This document shows positions 46,107-57,605 of a DNA stretch of 64,000 nucleotides, one piece after another. Source of the stretch: Epiperipatus broadwayi (Eukaryota; Onychophora; Udeonychophora; Euonychophora; Peripatidae); contig JAQFVV010006353.1 of assembly GCA_028023455.1 (NCBI GenBank), positions 1,302,001 through 1,366,000 of the forward strand, written 5' to 3'. Under the pieces are notes generated by a model. The model did not search any database. It saw only the letters and a list, made by a program, of their open reading frames with translations, and was not told where the DNA came from. Made by a program: the position numbers and the translations under genes. Each line of letters starts with the position of its first letter. Position 1 is the stretch's first letter.

Positions 46107-47077
46107 GTAATTCAAAAAATAATTCAAAAACTTTGCGTGAAAAATCTACTTGTAAAAATAATATAGGCGCTATTGCACCTGAACGCAAAGCTATTTTATG
46201 CTTAAAACAAAATAAAATTAAACTATTCTGCGAGCGCTTTCAAGAGATGTGCTCTCATTATCAAAGATCCAAGTGAATTAATGATATGCAAATTATGCAA
46301 AGTTTAAGATTAATTGTTCCATTTTCTTGAAATCGTGAAGCATGTGTCCTTGCGGTTGTTGGCGTTGCAATCCATCGCTATGTAGCAGGCCTACTTCCCT
46401 TTTCTTTTCAAATCGTGCCTCTCTTTGCAGACCAGGCTGACATCTTGAGGTTCACACTGGTGTCCAGTTATTTTTTAAGCATTGCAAAAATTGAATAAGT
46501 GATGGCTCTGATTGAGCTTTAATATATGCATATTTATGTTGCTGTAATCTGATTTCTATTGCTTAACAACACTAAAGATAAATTAGCACTGTCTCAAACA
46601 CCTCAAGCCGTTTATAATATTGCATGCACTCATGCAAATTGTAGAGCCTCATATTATGGGGAGATCAAGGCAGCAATAGAAACCAGATTACAACAACATA
46701 AATACGCATATATTAAAGCTCATCACATTATTCAATTTTCACAATTCATCAAAAAATAACCAGACACTAGTGTGAACCTCAAGATGTCAGCCTGGTCTGC
46801 AAAGAGAGGCACGATTTGAAAAGAAAAGTGAAGGAGGCCTGCTACATAGCGATGGATTGCAACGCCATCAACCGCAAGGACACATGCTTCACGATTTCAA
46901 GAAAATGGTGCAATTAATCTTAAACTTTGCATAATTTGCATATCATTAATTCACTTGGAGCTTTGATAATGAGAGCACGTCTCTTGAAAGCACTCGCAGA
47001 ATAGTTTAATTTTATTTTGTTTTAAGCATAAAATAGCTTTGCGTTCAGGTGCAATAGCGCCTATATTATTTTTACAA
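46107..47077 (+). mobile_element. Minimal Penelope-like element with long inverted arms, 13-bp target duplication
   Basis: A 971-bp insertion flanked by gtaagattgtatt (46094-46106 and 47078-47090), perfect. The left arm (46140-46480) and right arm (46757-47077) are inverted copies; between them lies only a GIY-YIG coding fragment. This is the expected shape of a severely 5'-truncated PLE joined head-to-head to its own 3' end. Both arms carry a degraded hammerhead-like segment, UUGAUAA-UGAGA..UCUCUU-GAAAG (46965-46995 in the right arm). Confidence 0.85.
46559..46759 (+). pseudogene. GIY-YIG endonuclease fragment of the minimal PLE
   Basis: The open stretch lacks a credible start (it begins at a TTG) and reads QAVYNIACTHANCRASYYGE, then TRLQQHKYA: the first half (xVYxIxC), the second half (YxG, here YYG), and the Arg and His of a PLE-type GIY-YIG domain with the paired Cys that PLE versions carry. 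No RT is present. This domain normally makes the target nick; alone it is probably non-functional. Confidence 0.8.
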
Positions 47078-47094
47078 GTAAGATTGTATTATAT

Positions 47095-48635
47095 ATTAAG
47101 CTTCTAAATAAGAAGTTCATTCAAGCCATGTCTTCTAGAAAAAAATATATTTATTTTTGAGTGTATTTGAAAATAAACATTGGCTTAATTTTTTTAATAT
47201 ATGGGTTATTCATATTTTTATATTTCTGTAATTATAATAATTTCCACAATTAAAATAAAATAAAAATTATTTTAAAGTATTTGCATAAAAATTTACAAGA
47301 TTTAAGTATTTGCTCTTTTTTATTTTTAAATCAATAATGTAATGAATCTTTATATAATATAAAAATTAAAAAAAAAATCTTTATTAATACTGTATATATA
47401 AATTTATAATTGCAGTTTGTAATGTTATAATTGATTATTTATTATTTAAACTTCTTTGCATCAATAATTTCAATCTATGGTCAAGTTGCAATCTTTAATG
47501 TCTATTTAAGTATATTAGATCATTAATAAAGGCAGGATCCCACCCTTTATTGTTGATAGGTTGCCATGACAACAGTTTGAAATTGTTGATTGCTATTGAT
47601 ATTGGGATTGTCTAAGTGTTGACTTGTTTTTAATGATATATATAATGAATTATTAATAAATACTTAACTGCAATCATAAGACATTTTTTTTTATCAAATT
47701 ACATAAAAAGTACATAAAGAAGTGAATTAAATATATCTAACAGGTACCAAAATTTAAGGGTTTTTAAAATGAATATTTAAATTGCAAATCAAATGATATA
47801 ATGTTAATAAAGACAACTATTATCAGGTTTTTCCTCAGAAAGTAATTTCTCATCAGCAGGTTACTGGCAATAAAGATTAAATTACATTACTTTAAAATTA
47901 TTAAAATTTTTTTTGACTATTTTTAATTGAATGACTTTTTTAAAATTTATAGCTATATTAACCTAATAGTTGAGAATGTGAGAATGATAAAAAATTTTAA
48001 AAATTTATATTACGTTTTATTCTAATTGGCTTTCTTGATTTTGAAACTGTCCTATTAGCTGCTAAGTTTAATTATGTTAAAAAAAATTAACAAAATTTGA
48101 AATTATATTTCATAATTAGTACTTTTTTTAAAAAAGTATCTAATTAGAAAAGCATTTAATTTACAAAATGAAATGTTTTTTATGAAACATTGTTTAAACT
48201 ATTTTATAAATATTAGCTTAAATCATTTATTAGAAAGATGTATATATATTTAAATATATAAGACAAACTGAATCAAATTACTATTTATTCCTGTCAATAT
48301 AAAGAAATCGTGATTTTCTTTAACACAAAAATTTGCATGAGTAAAATTATCGTTTATTAGTGCAATTTTTTTGTGACAAAAAGAAATAGTTCATTTGTCT
48401 TGTGTGTGTGTATATATATGGGTGTGTAAGTCACATGACAATCAATCCCATGAATCTAGTCTGTTGTCGTAGCAACCACTATAAATAAATCTATGTAATT
48501 GGAAGATGTATGCTTATTTTAATAATAAAAATCTTTATTTTTTTTAATTATATTAGTATATTATAAATCATAGAAGCATAGATTATACAATACTTTTTTT
48601 AAAATATGAATTTTTTCTACAGTACAGGTTTTTCA
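47095..48635. other. No gene seen
   Basis: AT-rich; a short GT/TA repeat at 48400-48420. No repeat family recognised. Confidence 0.35.
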
Positions 48636-48639
48636 TACC

Positions 48640-48960
48640 TGCACATCTGTATGTAATATATAGGGGGTTTGAACTCACTTTTACACGACCTTCAACCATC
48701 CATGCTATCTCATACACGCTGATACACTTGATCACATACAAGCCGAAGAGATAAATAATCTCCAATATACGTATTTCGTGCTAAAACAGCACTCGCCAGT
48801 TTGGTCCAGATTATCATCTCCACACATATATACAATCAAAGCTTTAATGGACAGGCTTCAAACCACTCTACCGCAAAACTCTTCAGCCATCTATTTCATT
48901 GAAAATCTGAGATGGAATGCTCAAAGCCCACCTTAATGCCAACCTTTTTAGAAAAGGGCA
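48640..48960 (-). repeat. H5 unit with ribozyme mutated at A6
   Basis: A minus-oriented H5 body with the standard landmarks. The hammerhead (about 48760-48820) has perfect stem II GUGCU/AGCAC, GAAAUACGUAUA intact and the CCAA/UUGG stem I, but reads CUGGCGA, losing the conserved A6. It is useful because stem II here is fully paired and probably shows the ancestral state. Confidence 0.7.
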
Positions 48961-49156
48961 AACTATTTAGCATAGGTTGTTATATATACCTTCCATTAGT
49001 ACTTTGTATTTATCTATAATTTTGTTAAACCTATTGATAAATAGAAAAAATTAATCTATTATTATCATCAAAAGAAATTTGCTGCTTGTTATAGAAAGTT
49101 TTGGGAATTTTATTTTTCATCTTTGCAACTTGTTTGTAGATGCTATTTTGAAAATA

Positions 49157-49523
<367 letters not shown>

Positions 49524-49534
49524 TTATACAGCAC

Positions 49535-49795
49535 AGTATTTATTGTAATATATTAGGAAATAAATCAGTCTTCGTATATGCGCTATTCACATATAAATTG
49601 ACACGCACTCGCCCATAAGCAAAGATTTCAAAGAGCAAGTTATTTGGAAGTAAATGCATCTTCACACATGTGCTGTTTTAATATAAATTTATACACACTG
49701 GCCATAAGAAATCTTTGCTTGCGGGTGAGTACATGTAAATTTATATTAAAACAGAGGCGTGTGAAGATTGATTTACTTCTGAATATATTATTATT
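49535..49795. repeat. Family C repeat units, inverted
   Basis: Two plus-oriented partial units (49535-49640, 49640-49715) and one inverted (49715-49795) share 'gcgctgttttaatataaattt' -like and 'cccataagcaaagatttc' landmarks with 4795-5490. It begins immediately after the microsatellite. Confidence 0.65.
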
Positions 49796-49799
49796 TTTA

Positions 49800-50220
49800 T
49801 AAATGACTTCAAAACTTGTGGCACTGTTAGTAAAGTGAAATATTCTTCTATTGAAAATTTATTTATAAATGTTTGTTTTCCATATCGTGAGTAAAAGGAA
49901 TGTTTTTTTATTATCATTGTCATCATTCTTTATACAATTTTCTCTTCGTTATTTGCGTTGACAGACAATCCATGAGTTTTTTTAATACTTGATTCCTTGT
50001 AAATTTACTTCTCAGTCTTGATAATAAATTAATTTTTTTATTTTATACACTTTCACGTAATGTAATCTATTTTATCGGGGGACTGTCCGATGAAATCTTA
50101 ACTTTATTTTCGCTCTTTTCCCAATTTCCGATCTAATCGAAACATTGCATACATATGTATTCCCAATGACAATACATTTTCCAGAAATTTTACCATAATC
50201 ACTCTTTCCTTTATTTTGCT
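49800..50220. other. No gene seen
   Basis: AT-rich sequence between the family C units and the H1 fragment at 50225. Nothing supported. Confidence 0.35.
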
Positions 50221-50224
50221 CTAT

Positions 50225-50430
50225 CTTATAAATATCACATGACCACCATTTCTTATGCTTGCTCTTAACTGTTATTAAATATGTATAGAGAGTTTTGCCT
50301 GTTTTAATCTTAAATACAATTTATGCAAACCACTTTGAACACTTTTTAGCAAAATCCTTTATTGTACATATAAACTTACACCTTATGTTTCGATTGTCTT
50401 TCAGTCTTCTTCAGAGCCAGTTTACTTTAA
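50225..50430 (-). repeat. H1 end fragment adjoining an H3 hammerhead fragment
   Basis: 50225-50315 holds both H1 ends with the interior deleted, like 20618-20731. 50330-50430 is an H3 unit in minus orientation ('cactttttagcaaaatcc', 'aaacttacacctta'), with CUGAAGA-A-GACUG..CAAUC-GAAAC; stem II has one mismatch and the stem III palindrome is lost. Confidence 0.65.
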
Positions 50431-50439
50431 TCTTAATAC

Positions 50440-50980
50440 ATTTTTTTAGAGTTTGCAAAGAATTTTAGCAAGAACACGAGGCAAAAATGTAAATTTTTAA
50501 TTTTTTTATGGGATTCAATAATTTATAGTTTTGCCATTTAACAGCATTAATTAAATTGGATCTAAATTTAATTTCTGGAACTATATAAAAGTAAAATAGA
50601 AAACAAAAAATAGGAAAAAAATTTAAAGAAACATTTTTATTTACATAAATATACTAAAAAGTAAATAAATACTTTGATAAATAAAAAATGAATTTTCGTC
50701 TACTGTCTTTTGAATACGCAATCTAAATGAAAACGTGGAACTCGTGTTTAGAAATATTCTGTAAACAGGAGCATCACATGCTTTTATTTTAGTCACATTA
50801 TATCATGAACACTATTAAAGCTGAAGAAAATTTTTTTTGCGGATTTCTTAAAAAAAATATTTTAGTGCATTTAAAAAATTTTTTATTTATTTATTCATAA
50901 TTCGATTTCATATTCGAAAATTTTATATTCCCAGTTTATTCATGTTTTCTTGAAATAAATTTGACAATGATTTATAGGAA
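50440..50980. other. No gene seen
   Basis: AT-rich DNA between H3 and H1 fragments; nothing supported. Confidence 0.35.
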
Positions 50981-50984
50981 TTAT

Positions 50985-51290
50985 GCATCACAAAGCGCCA
51001 CTCAGTGCAAGCCAGAATAAATATCGAATGCAAAATTTGTGCATAAAATCCCCATCTAGTGTCTACTCATCCAATATCCATTGCATCCATTGATTACTCT
51101 GGCTTGCACTGAGCTGTACTACTGTATTGAGAGTTTTGCCTGTTTTAACAGTGGAGCAAGCATAAGAAATGGTGATCATGTGATATTTAGTGGTTTTAGA
51201 TCAATCCTGCCTAATAGGATAGTGTTGACTATGGTTATTAAAGAACCAAAGACACCAAAATGTATGGCTACTGAACTGAGTTCACATCTA
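50985..51290. repeat. H1 insertion, ribozyme deleted
   Basis: A minus-oriented left part (50985-51078) passes directly into a plus-oriented right part (51078-51290), skipping the hammerhead. It includes 'gcaagcataagaaatggtg' and the outer 'atgtatggctactgaactg' segment. A short open frame across it is not a gene. Confidence 0.7.
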
Positions 51291-51299
51291 TATTAGTTG

Positions 51300-51890
51300 A
51301 AAACATCAAAAAAAATTAGAGAAGTTATAGTTCATTTCCATTGAAAAAAAAAAAAGTTATTAGAAGAAAAAGGATATTATTGTCCAGAGACAATTTGCTG
51401 TTCATTTTATACTAAAAAATAAATATATGGTGCAGTGAATTATTTTTATTTTTTGAATGAATATGAGTGAGCATATACAGTATATACTAACTATATATTA
51501 AAACACGCTCTCTCACCTTATCATTAACAACATTATTTTTTTAAAATTATTTATACTATAATCTTTATGCATGTTATAGACAAAGAAAAACATCTGTTTT
51601 GTGTGTTTATATATATGTCCAGTTAAAAAAGGGTACATGTACAGTTCATGGAACAATATATTTTATTGTAATCGAAGTTGACAAAATGTGGTCTATTATA
51701 TACGATGTAGAATGTGTGTGAGAAACATTTGGAACAAAAAGTTGCAGACACGGCATAGTTGTTATATATTGCTTGTACATACCCACAATTTTAATATCTA
51801 CTGTTTTATCTCTCCACATTTAAAAAAAAAAAATTATAAATTAATAAAAAGTAGTTTAATTTTTTTATATAGTTTACAATTATAATCATT
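51300..51890. other. No gene seen
   Basis: AT-rich, no supported element. Confidence 0.35.
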
Positions 51891-51896
51891 GGGCAA

Positions 51897-51982
51897 GCAT
51901 TGGTGGTCAAGAGGTCAGCGACAGCTGCTTTACATGCAGTTGTCCCAGGTTAGCGGGTTCGCTTCCTGGCTGATGCTATGAC
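51897..51982 (+). repeat. tRNA-like sequence
   Basis: Seven-pair acceptor-like ends (gcattgg with ctgatgc, two G·U), an A-box-like 'tggtcaagaggt', a hairpin with TAC in its loop (gctgc..gcagt) and 'gcgggttcgcttcc' resembling a B box. The T arm does not close in a standard 5-bp stem with a 7-nt loop, so this is more likely a tRNA-derived SINE head or pseudogene than a working tRNA. Confidence 0.4.
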
Positions 51983-51989
51983 ACATGGG

Positions 51990-52960
51990 AAAAAAAAACC
52001 TCATGGAATTCTGTTGACTAAATTAGATTGAATTTTCTAATTTAATGGATTACTTATCTTTCATTTCATCAGTCTTTTTATAAATTAAAGAAAAGAGGGT
52101 AAAGATAATTAGTGTTTAGCTATGACTTCTTATTCAGAGAAAAAGCAATAAAAATTACTTAATCTTTAGTTAATTTACATTTTTTCTTTTGAGGAAAGGG
52201 TGAAAGTGGGTGGTTTTTTTATTTATCTATACAAAAGATAAAAAAGGTAAAAAGAATATCTTTTTAAATTCTTTTATTTTTGAAAGAAGATAGTGGGTAT
52301 ATAGGTATACAGACATACATACTTATATATATAATATTAAATGAAATACATATATAAGAAGCCAGATAGAATAGGGTTTCAAAATTGAATGGACCCTAGA
52401 TAGTGGAATTTGGATTCCATGTGTAAAAAGGAATGGGGCGAAAATCATTAACTTAATTATAAAATTACTAATTATAGTTTAATTTTTAATAATTGTTTCT
52501 GTTGAAGTCTTAATATATATATTTTAAAAGGAATTTTATCATAAGAGTGTATACAAATTGAAAACATCTACAATATATATATATATATTAAAAATGCACA
52601 TTACTTATGGTTCATTTCTGTGAATATGAGATTTGAGCTAAGTTTTGGAAATGAATGGTATGAATATGGGGCATTACTATATTTGTTAAAAGTTACTTAT
52701 CTAGGATTATTGGCTGGCTTAATTTAGTTGTATTCAGATATTATTGTATGGTTGCATAAATCATTCATAATTATTTGTTTTATGCTATAAATTCTCTTTT
52801 GTATATTGAACTATTTGGTGTTCCTCTGATAAGCAGAACTTATATTCCTAAGTAGAAAGTTCCTTAGTGATTCCAATAAGTTTTTTTTTTTGGGGGGGGG
52901 GGGTGTTGCCATTTAATGTGGGGATCCGCGTTAACTATACATTTTGACTTCACCATTATC
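51990..52960. other. No gene seen
   Basis: AT-rich; poly-T/poly-G run at 52880-52912; TA runs. Nothing supported. Confidence 0.35.
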
Positions 52961-52969
52961 TTAGGCTAA

Positions 52970-53125
52970 ACATTTCAGTAAGAAGACATAATGATAAAGA
53001 TAAATTTATTAATGATTTAACAGATAAAATATATAGTGAGGAAGACAGAAGGATATTAGAAAACGGTTTAAAGTATATTCCAGAAAAAAGAATTAGTATA
53101 GAAAAACTAGGAGGCATACATGGAA
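52970..53125 (+). pseudogene. PLE N-terminal fragment
   Basis: Reads KFINDLTDKIYSEEDRRILENGLKYIPEKRISIEKL, the conserved opening of PLE proteins (L-T..E..(I/V)L..GL(K/N)(F/Y)xP). The same segment recurs at 53640-53720 in the next PLE, so this is a separate fragment. In that copy KGLKHIQ replaces NGLKYIP. Confidence 0.65.
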
Positions 53126-53639
53126 TTAATAATGAGTAGGTAGAGAAATATAAAAAAATTATTTATAATTTAATAATATTTTAAGATGTAATGTTCATTT
53201 CGCATTAAAACCAATCAAAACACTCCTTGTTTCTTTCCAAAAATTTGATTTTCTCATCACCATATATATACATTTATTTGTTTACCATTAGTTTTATGAA
53301 ACATTGTTTGTTTTTTAGATTACAAACAAAATTGATTAAATGATACCTATATGTATGTGTTATATAGAGAAAGGAGCAAGTTTTGAGAAGAGTTAAAGGT
53401 ATAAGTGAAAAATTAAGAACATTAATTAATTTATAAGAAAGAAAGTATTTTAAGGGATATTTTTGTATATAGAATGGGATTTTTTATGGATAAAGTGAAT
53501 TTAAGGCATAATAGAAAATTAGAGAAGTTAACAAGAAATAGAAATAAGGAATATATATGTATGAGAATATGAATGGAGGTAGAAGTAAATTTAAGAATAG
53601 GAATAAAAAATATGATAATAATAATAAAATTTTTATAAT

Positions 53640-54720
53640 TATTTTAACAGATAAGATTTTTAAAGTAAATTAAAATAAGATATTGGAAAAGGGTTTAAAA
53701 CATATACAAAGCAAAAAAATTGATGTTAAAAAGAATTTTGAAATAGAAGCAAAATGTAAATTAGTAGTGGATAAATTAAAAGATATAAATAATATGAATA
53801 ATAGTAATGAAAGAAAGAGTAATGGTTATATGATGGTGAAGAACGTTCAATATAGAATGGAAGAATTAGAATATGATATGAACAGCAATAAGGGAGATGA
53901 ATATGTTAATAAAAATGAATGGAAAATTATTAAGGATATGAGGAGTAAATATAAAAATGTATTGTTTTTAAAAGGGGATAAAACATCTAGCATGGTTGTA
54001 ATGATGAAAGAAGAATATGCGGAAAAGATGGAAATTTTATTAAGAGAAGATTATTTTGAAAGGATTAAGAAGAATGAGGGAATAGCAAAAAATAAAAAAA
54101 TTAATAGGATTATAATAGAAATGTATGTGAAAGGGAAAATTAGTAAGCAGGATTTAGTGAAATTGAAGAGGATGGAATTTAAAGATGCTGTGTTACACGG
54201 AGTACCAAAAACACATAAGATAGGTATACCATTAAGATCTATAATTAATAATATGGATACATATGAGAAAATATCAAAATGATTATTTAATAAGATTTTG
54301 AAAAAATATGGAGAAAAAAAAAAGAAATTAATGTTAGTAATTCAAATGAGTTTATAAAAAGGTTAGGAATGTTTTTGGAAGGAAATAATAATGTTAAAAT
54401 TATGTATTTTGTTAAATTGGATTTATGTGACATGTATATAAATATAGATCCAAGAAAAGCACTTGAAATAATTATGGAAATGTATATTAAAGACAATAGT
54501 AAAAGTATTAAAATAGAATGTAATCTATTACATGACATTTTAAATATATGTTGTAAGGTTGTTATATTTGCATACAATGAAAGATAAGAAATTTAAAGGT
54601 TTGGGTATGGGTAATTACTTAAGTAGAATACTGGCCTCATTATATATGAATTGTTTTGAAGAAAGATTTTTTAGTGGAACACAATGTATGGGTAAGAGAA
54701 CAAACAGGTGTTACTGACCT
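53640..54720 (+). pseudogene. PLE N-terminal region and first half of reverse transcriptase
   Basis: A 199-codon open stretch (53683-54282) contains ILEKGLKHIQ, KNVLFLKGDKTSSMVVMMKEEY (the PLE 'K-x-D-K-G' strand), EYAEKMEILL and HGVPKTHKIGIPLRSIIN, the RT motif that in PLEs reads PKxHKxxxPLRPI. After a stop, 54369-54587 gives KLDLCDMYINIDPRKAL (RT motif with catalytic Asp), and after a frameshift near 54570, KFKGLGMGNYLSRILASLYM. No known host protein combines these. Best-preserved PLE frame in the window. Confidence 0.88.
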
Positions 54721-54724
54721 CTAA

Positions 54725-54985
54725 AAAGTTAAAAGATTGAAGTGGAGTTGGGCTGGACATGTTGCTAGAAGAGATGATAATAGATGGACAATTGAAATTT
54801 TAAACCGGATTCCAAGAGCTTGTAAAAGACCCAGAAGGAGACCACATGTGAGATGGATGGATGAAATAAGAAAGTGTGCATGGGTGATGTGGAGAAGAGA
54901 AGCTAAAGATCAGAGAAGATGGATTAAACTTGGAGAGACCTTCATCCTGCAGTAGATTGATAATGGTTTATAATGATGATGATTT
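54725..54985 (+). mobile_element. RTE 3' end inserted in the PLE
   Basis: Reads LKWSWAGHVARRDDNRWT, then RRPHVRWMDEIRK and HPAVD-like codons, the C-terminal tail of RTE elements, ending in an atgatgatg run (54973-54982). It splits the PLE exactly between its YMxxFEE motif and the KYVDYFSVF active-site region. A severely 5'-truncated insertion, with the open frame almost intact (54737-54955), so fairly recent. Confidence 0.88.
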
Positions 54986-54987
54986 TA

Positions 54988-55560
54988 TATGAAATATGTT
55001 GATTATTTTTCAGTTTTTAATGGTAATGATAGGAAATCAGAATATTTTTTAAAGTATATTAATTTCATAGATGAACCCATTAAATTTACCATGGAAAAAG
55101 AAATAAATAATTCAACTAATTATATGGATGTTAAAATTTAAAAGGTCATAAAGAATTATAGGGTAAAGATTGAGACAACTATATTTACTAAAGGAAGGGT
55201 ACTTCTTATGGGTTACTAAGTAATTGGAAATCGGATATTGGATATATACATAAAATAAATATTGTTAATAATAGAATAGAGAAATAAATTTATGTTCAGA
55301 GGAAAGGTTACTTAAGGAAGAAATAGATAAGATGAGAGAATAGACAATGGAAAATGATTATCCAATTAAAATTATTAATAAATTATATGGAAAGAAAAAT
55401 ATTGAAAAACAAAATAAAATTGGATATATCAAAGGAAAGAAAAGGAATTAAGGTGTCAAAAATACTTTTTTTAAAATTAAAAAGAAAATGAAGGATATAA
55501 ATAGGAAATATGGAAAGGAATGCAATTTATTGTTGAAACCAGTATAAAAGGAAATATTAC
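54988..55560 (+). pseudogene. PLE reverse transcriptase active-site and thumb region
   Basis: Reads MKYVDYFSVFNGN, where one of the two catalytic Asp of the xVDD box appears lost (VDY), then EPIKFTMEKEINNSTNYMDVKI, the typical PLE segment. Continues with GLLSNWKSDI-like and a C-terminal region full of stops. Confidence 0.75.
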
Positions 55561-55579
55561 CAAAATCACCCTTTGCTTT

Positions 55580-56150
55580 ATTTTTGCTATAATATCTTAT
55601 ATAAATCCAATTTATCCAAATCACTTCCAATACTTTTTAGCAAAACCTTTTATTATATAGGGTATATGAGCACAGACTTTCACATGACCCACCACTCTCC
55701 ACACTATCTCATAACACTGATACACTTGAACATATGTATGTTGAAAAAATAAGTAATCTCCATTATACGTATTTCATGCTAAACCAGCAATCATCAATTG
55801 GTCCAGATATATATTAAGATAGCCAAACCTCATACTTTAATGGACAGGCTTCAAACTACTCCACACTCCAACTCTTCAACCGTCCATCCAATTGAAAATC
55901 TGATGATGGAATCCTCGAAGGCCACCTTGAGGCTGAGATTCTTGTCACACCCTAAGGTCAATCTGACCCCTCATATACAGGACAATCCATTTAATACATA
56001 TACAAGGGATGGGAAGACATCTCTACTATGTAATAACTGAAACACACAGGCTTATTATATACCTGTGTCTACATATGTGGTATATAGAGTATATTAGCAC
56101 AGACTTTCACATGACCCACCACTCTTGCTAAAAAAGTGATTTGGGATAAA
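55580..56150. mobile_element. H5 unit bracketed by inverted H3-like edges
   Basis: 55585-55650 and 56110-56165 are inverted copies of 'aaatccaatttatcc..atcac..ttttagcaaaa', which resembles the outer part of H3. Between them is an H5 unit of about 1.1 periods. The ribozyme (about 55760-55800, minus) reads UUGAUGA with GAAAUACGUAUA intact, so only C3 is mutated. Confidence 0.65.
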
Positions 56151-56470
56151 TTGGATTTATATAAAAGGAAGTGTAATTTAGGTAATGTGATAAAGGAAAT
56201 AAGAAATAGCAATGTTGAAAATATGAATGATATATTTATAGAATTGAGTGTTTAGATTGTAAAAAAGATAATAGGAATGTGTCATATTGGTACATCAAAG
56301 AATAAATTAGGGACAAGGTGAAACAACATTTGAGTGATATAAATTCAAATGTTAACATACACAGTAAGGAATTTGGGCATATAGATTTTAAGATAAGAAT
56401 GTTGGAGAAAGTAAGATGAGAGAGAGAGAGAATGCTAGAGTTTATATATAAAAAGAAATAAACCTGTTAT
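56150..56470 (+). pseudogene. PLE GIY-YIG endonuclease remnant
   Basis: Broken frames read GTSKNKLGTR then NNI..I, matching YxGxTKxKLxxRxxxH of PLE GIY-YIG domains, after a C-x2-4-K stretch. It belongs to the PLE that starts at 53186. Confidence 0.5.
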
Positions 56471-56791
56471 GAATAGAATAAATTACATAAATGATATGTT
56501 TTAAGTATATTTTAAGTAAAGAATAAATTTGTATGTAAAGATATTGTTTTTAAGTAAGTACTTAAGAGGCGTAAAAAGGAAAGGGAAAAATATTTGTGGT
56601 TTGTTTTTATAATAAAAAGAAATGTATCAGTGAAAAGGAAAAAGTTTGAAGAGAAAAGAAGAGATATGGATAAATGAAAGGAAAATGTTAATTGTTTTTT
56701 TTTATGATAATGATAGATGCATTTTTTGTGTTTTTATTTTATTTTATTTTTAATTGTATGGATTATTATAAAAATATAATATGTATTTTGT

Positions 56792-57450
56792 GGATTAAAA
56801 CAGGAAAAACTCTCCATACAGTGCCACTCAGTTCAAGCCAGAATAATCAATGGATGCCAAAAGGCGTGTGCATAAAATCCCTATCTAGTGCCTACTCATC
56901 CAATATCACCAGACTAATTTTCTTGCGGCTTTCATCAGTGATGAGCCTTGGATCTGAGAGCACTGCACCTAGATCTTAGGATCTAATGCAATGCTCCAGC
57001 AGCCACCTTTTATCTCTACTTAAGTATAAAACTGTGTCTAAAATTGAAGAGTATTTTCAATCTAAGCTCTATAATCATATAGATCTGAACTCAGTTCAAT
57101 ACCTATACATTTTGGTGTATTTGAACTGAGTTCAGACCTATATGACTATATAAACTAATGAGCTTGGATTGAAAGTATTGTTTTTAATTTTAGACTCGTA
57201 GGTTTGTAGTTCAGTAGAGATAAAAGGTGGCTGGTGGAAGGTTGCATTAGATCCTAAGATATAGGTGCAGCGCTGATGAAAGCCACAAGCTAGAAACTAG
57301 TCTGGGGATATTGCGTGAGTAGATAGGATTTAACGCACAAGCTTTCTGGCACCCATTGATTACTCTGGCTTGCACTGAGTGGCACTACTGTATGGAGAGT
57401 TTTGCCTGTGTTAACAGCTTGAGCAAGCATAAGAAATGGTGATCATGTGA
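56792..57450. mobile_element. H1 head-to-head insertion
   Basis: A minus-oriented unit (56792-57115) faces a plus-oriented unit (57115-57450) at 'cattttggtg'. Flanking tattttgt occurs at 56784-56791 and 57451-57458 (8 bp, shorter than other H1 duplications, so tentative). The plus ribozyme (57268-57325) has CUGAUGA, AGC/GCU stem II and GAAACUAGUC but has lost the 5' strand of stem I; the minus one has an altered GAAA. Confidence 0.75.
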
Positions 57451-57605
57451 TATTTTGTAAATTTTTGAAAATGTCTATAAAGAAGTTGGTCAAAACCGAC
57501 GTGGTAAACAAATAAATGAATATATATGGTGATGAAAAAATGCAGTTTTTGGGAACAAGGAGAGTGTTTTGATTGGTTTTAATGTGAAAAGAACATTATA
57601 TTTTC

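Larger units (their letters stand above)
53186..57605 (+). mobile_element. Penelope-like element with inverted ends and three nested insertions
   Basis: About 100 bp at 53186-53285 ('aatcaaaacactccttgttt', 'catcaccatatata') recur inverted at 57505-57605, marking the ends. Between them the PLE protein remnant is interrupted by an RTE 3' end (54725-54985), an H5 unit with H3-like inverted edges (55580-56150), and an H1 insertion (56792-57450). Removing these leaves N-terminal region, RT and GIY-YIG in the right order, though broken by stops. Confidence 0.75.

Noticed and set aside
53683-54282. A 199-codon frame as a possible host gene
   Set aside because: Its motifs (LKGDK, VPKTHK..PLRS) and the following RT motifs identify it as a Penelope-like element.
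55448-55630. 60-codon minus-strand frame
   Set aside because: It is antisense to the PLE C-terminal region and spans its junction with the inserted repeat.
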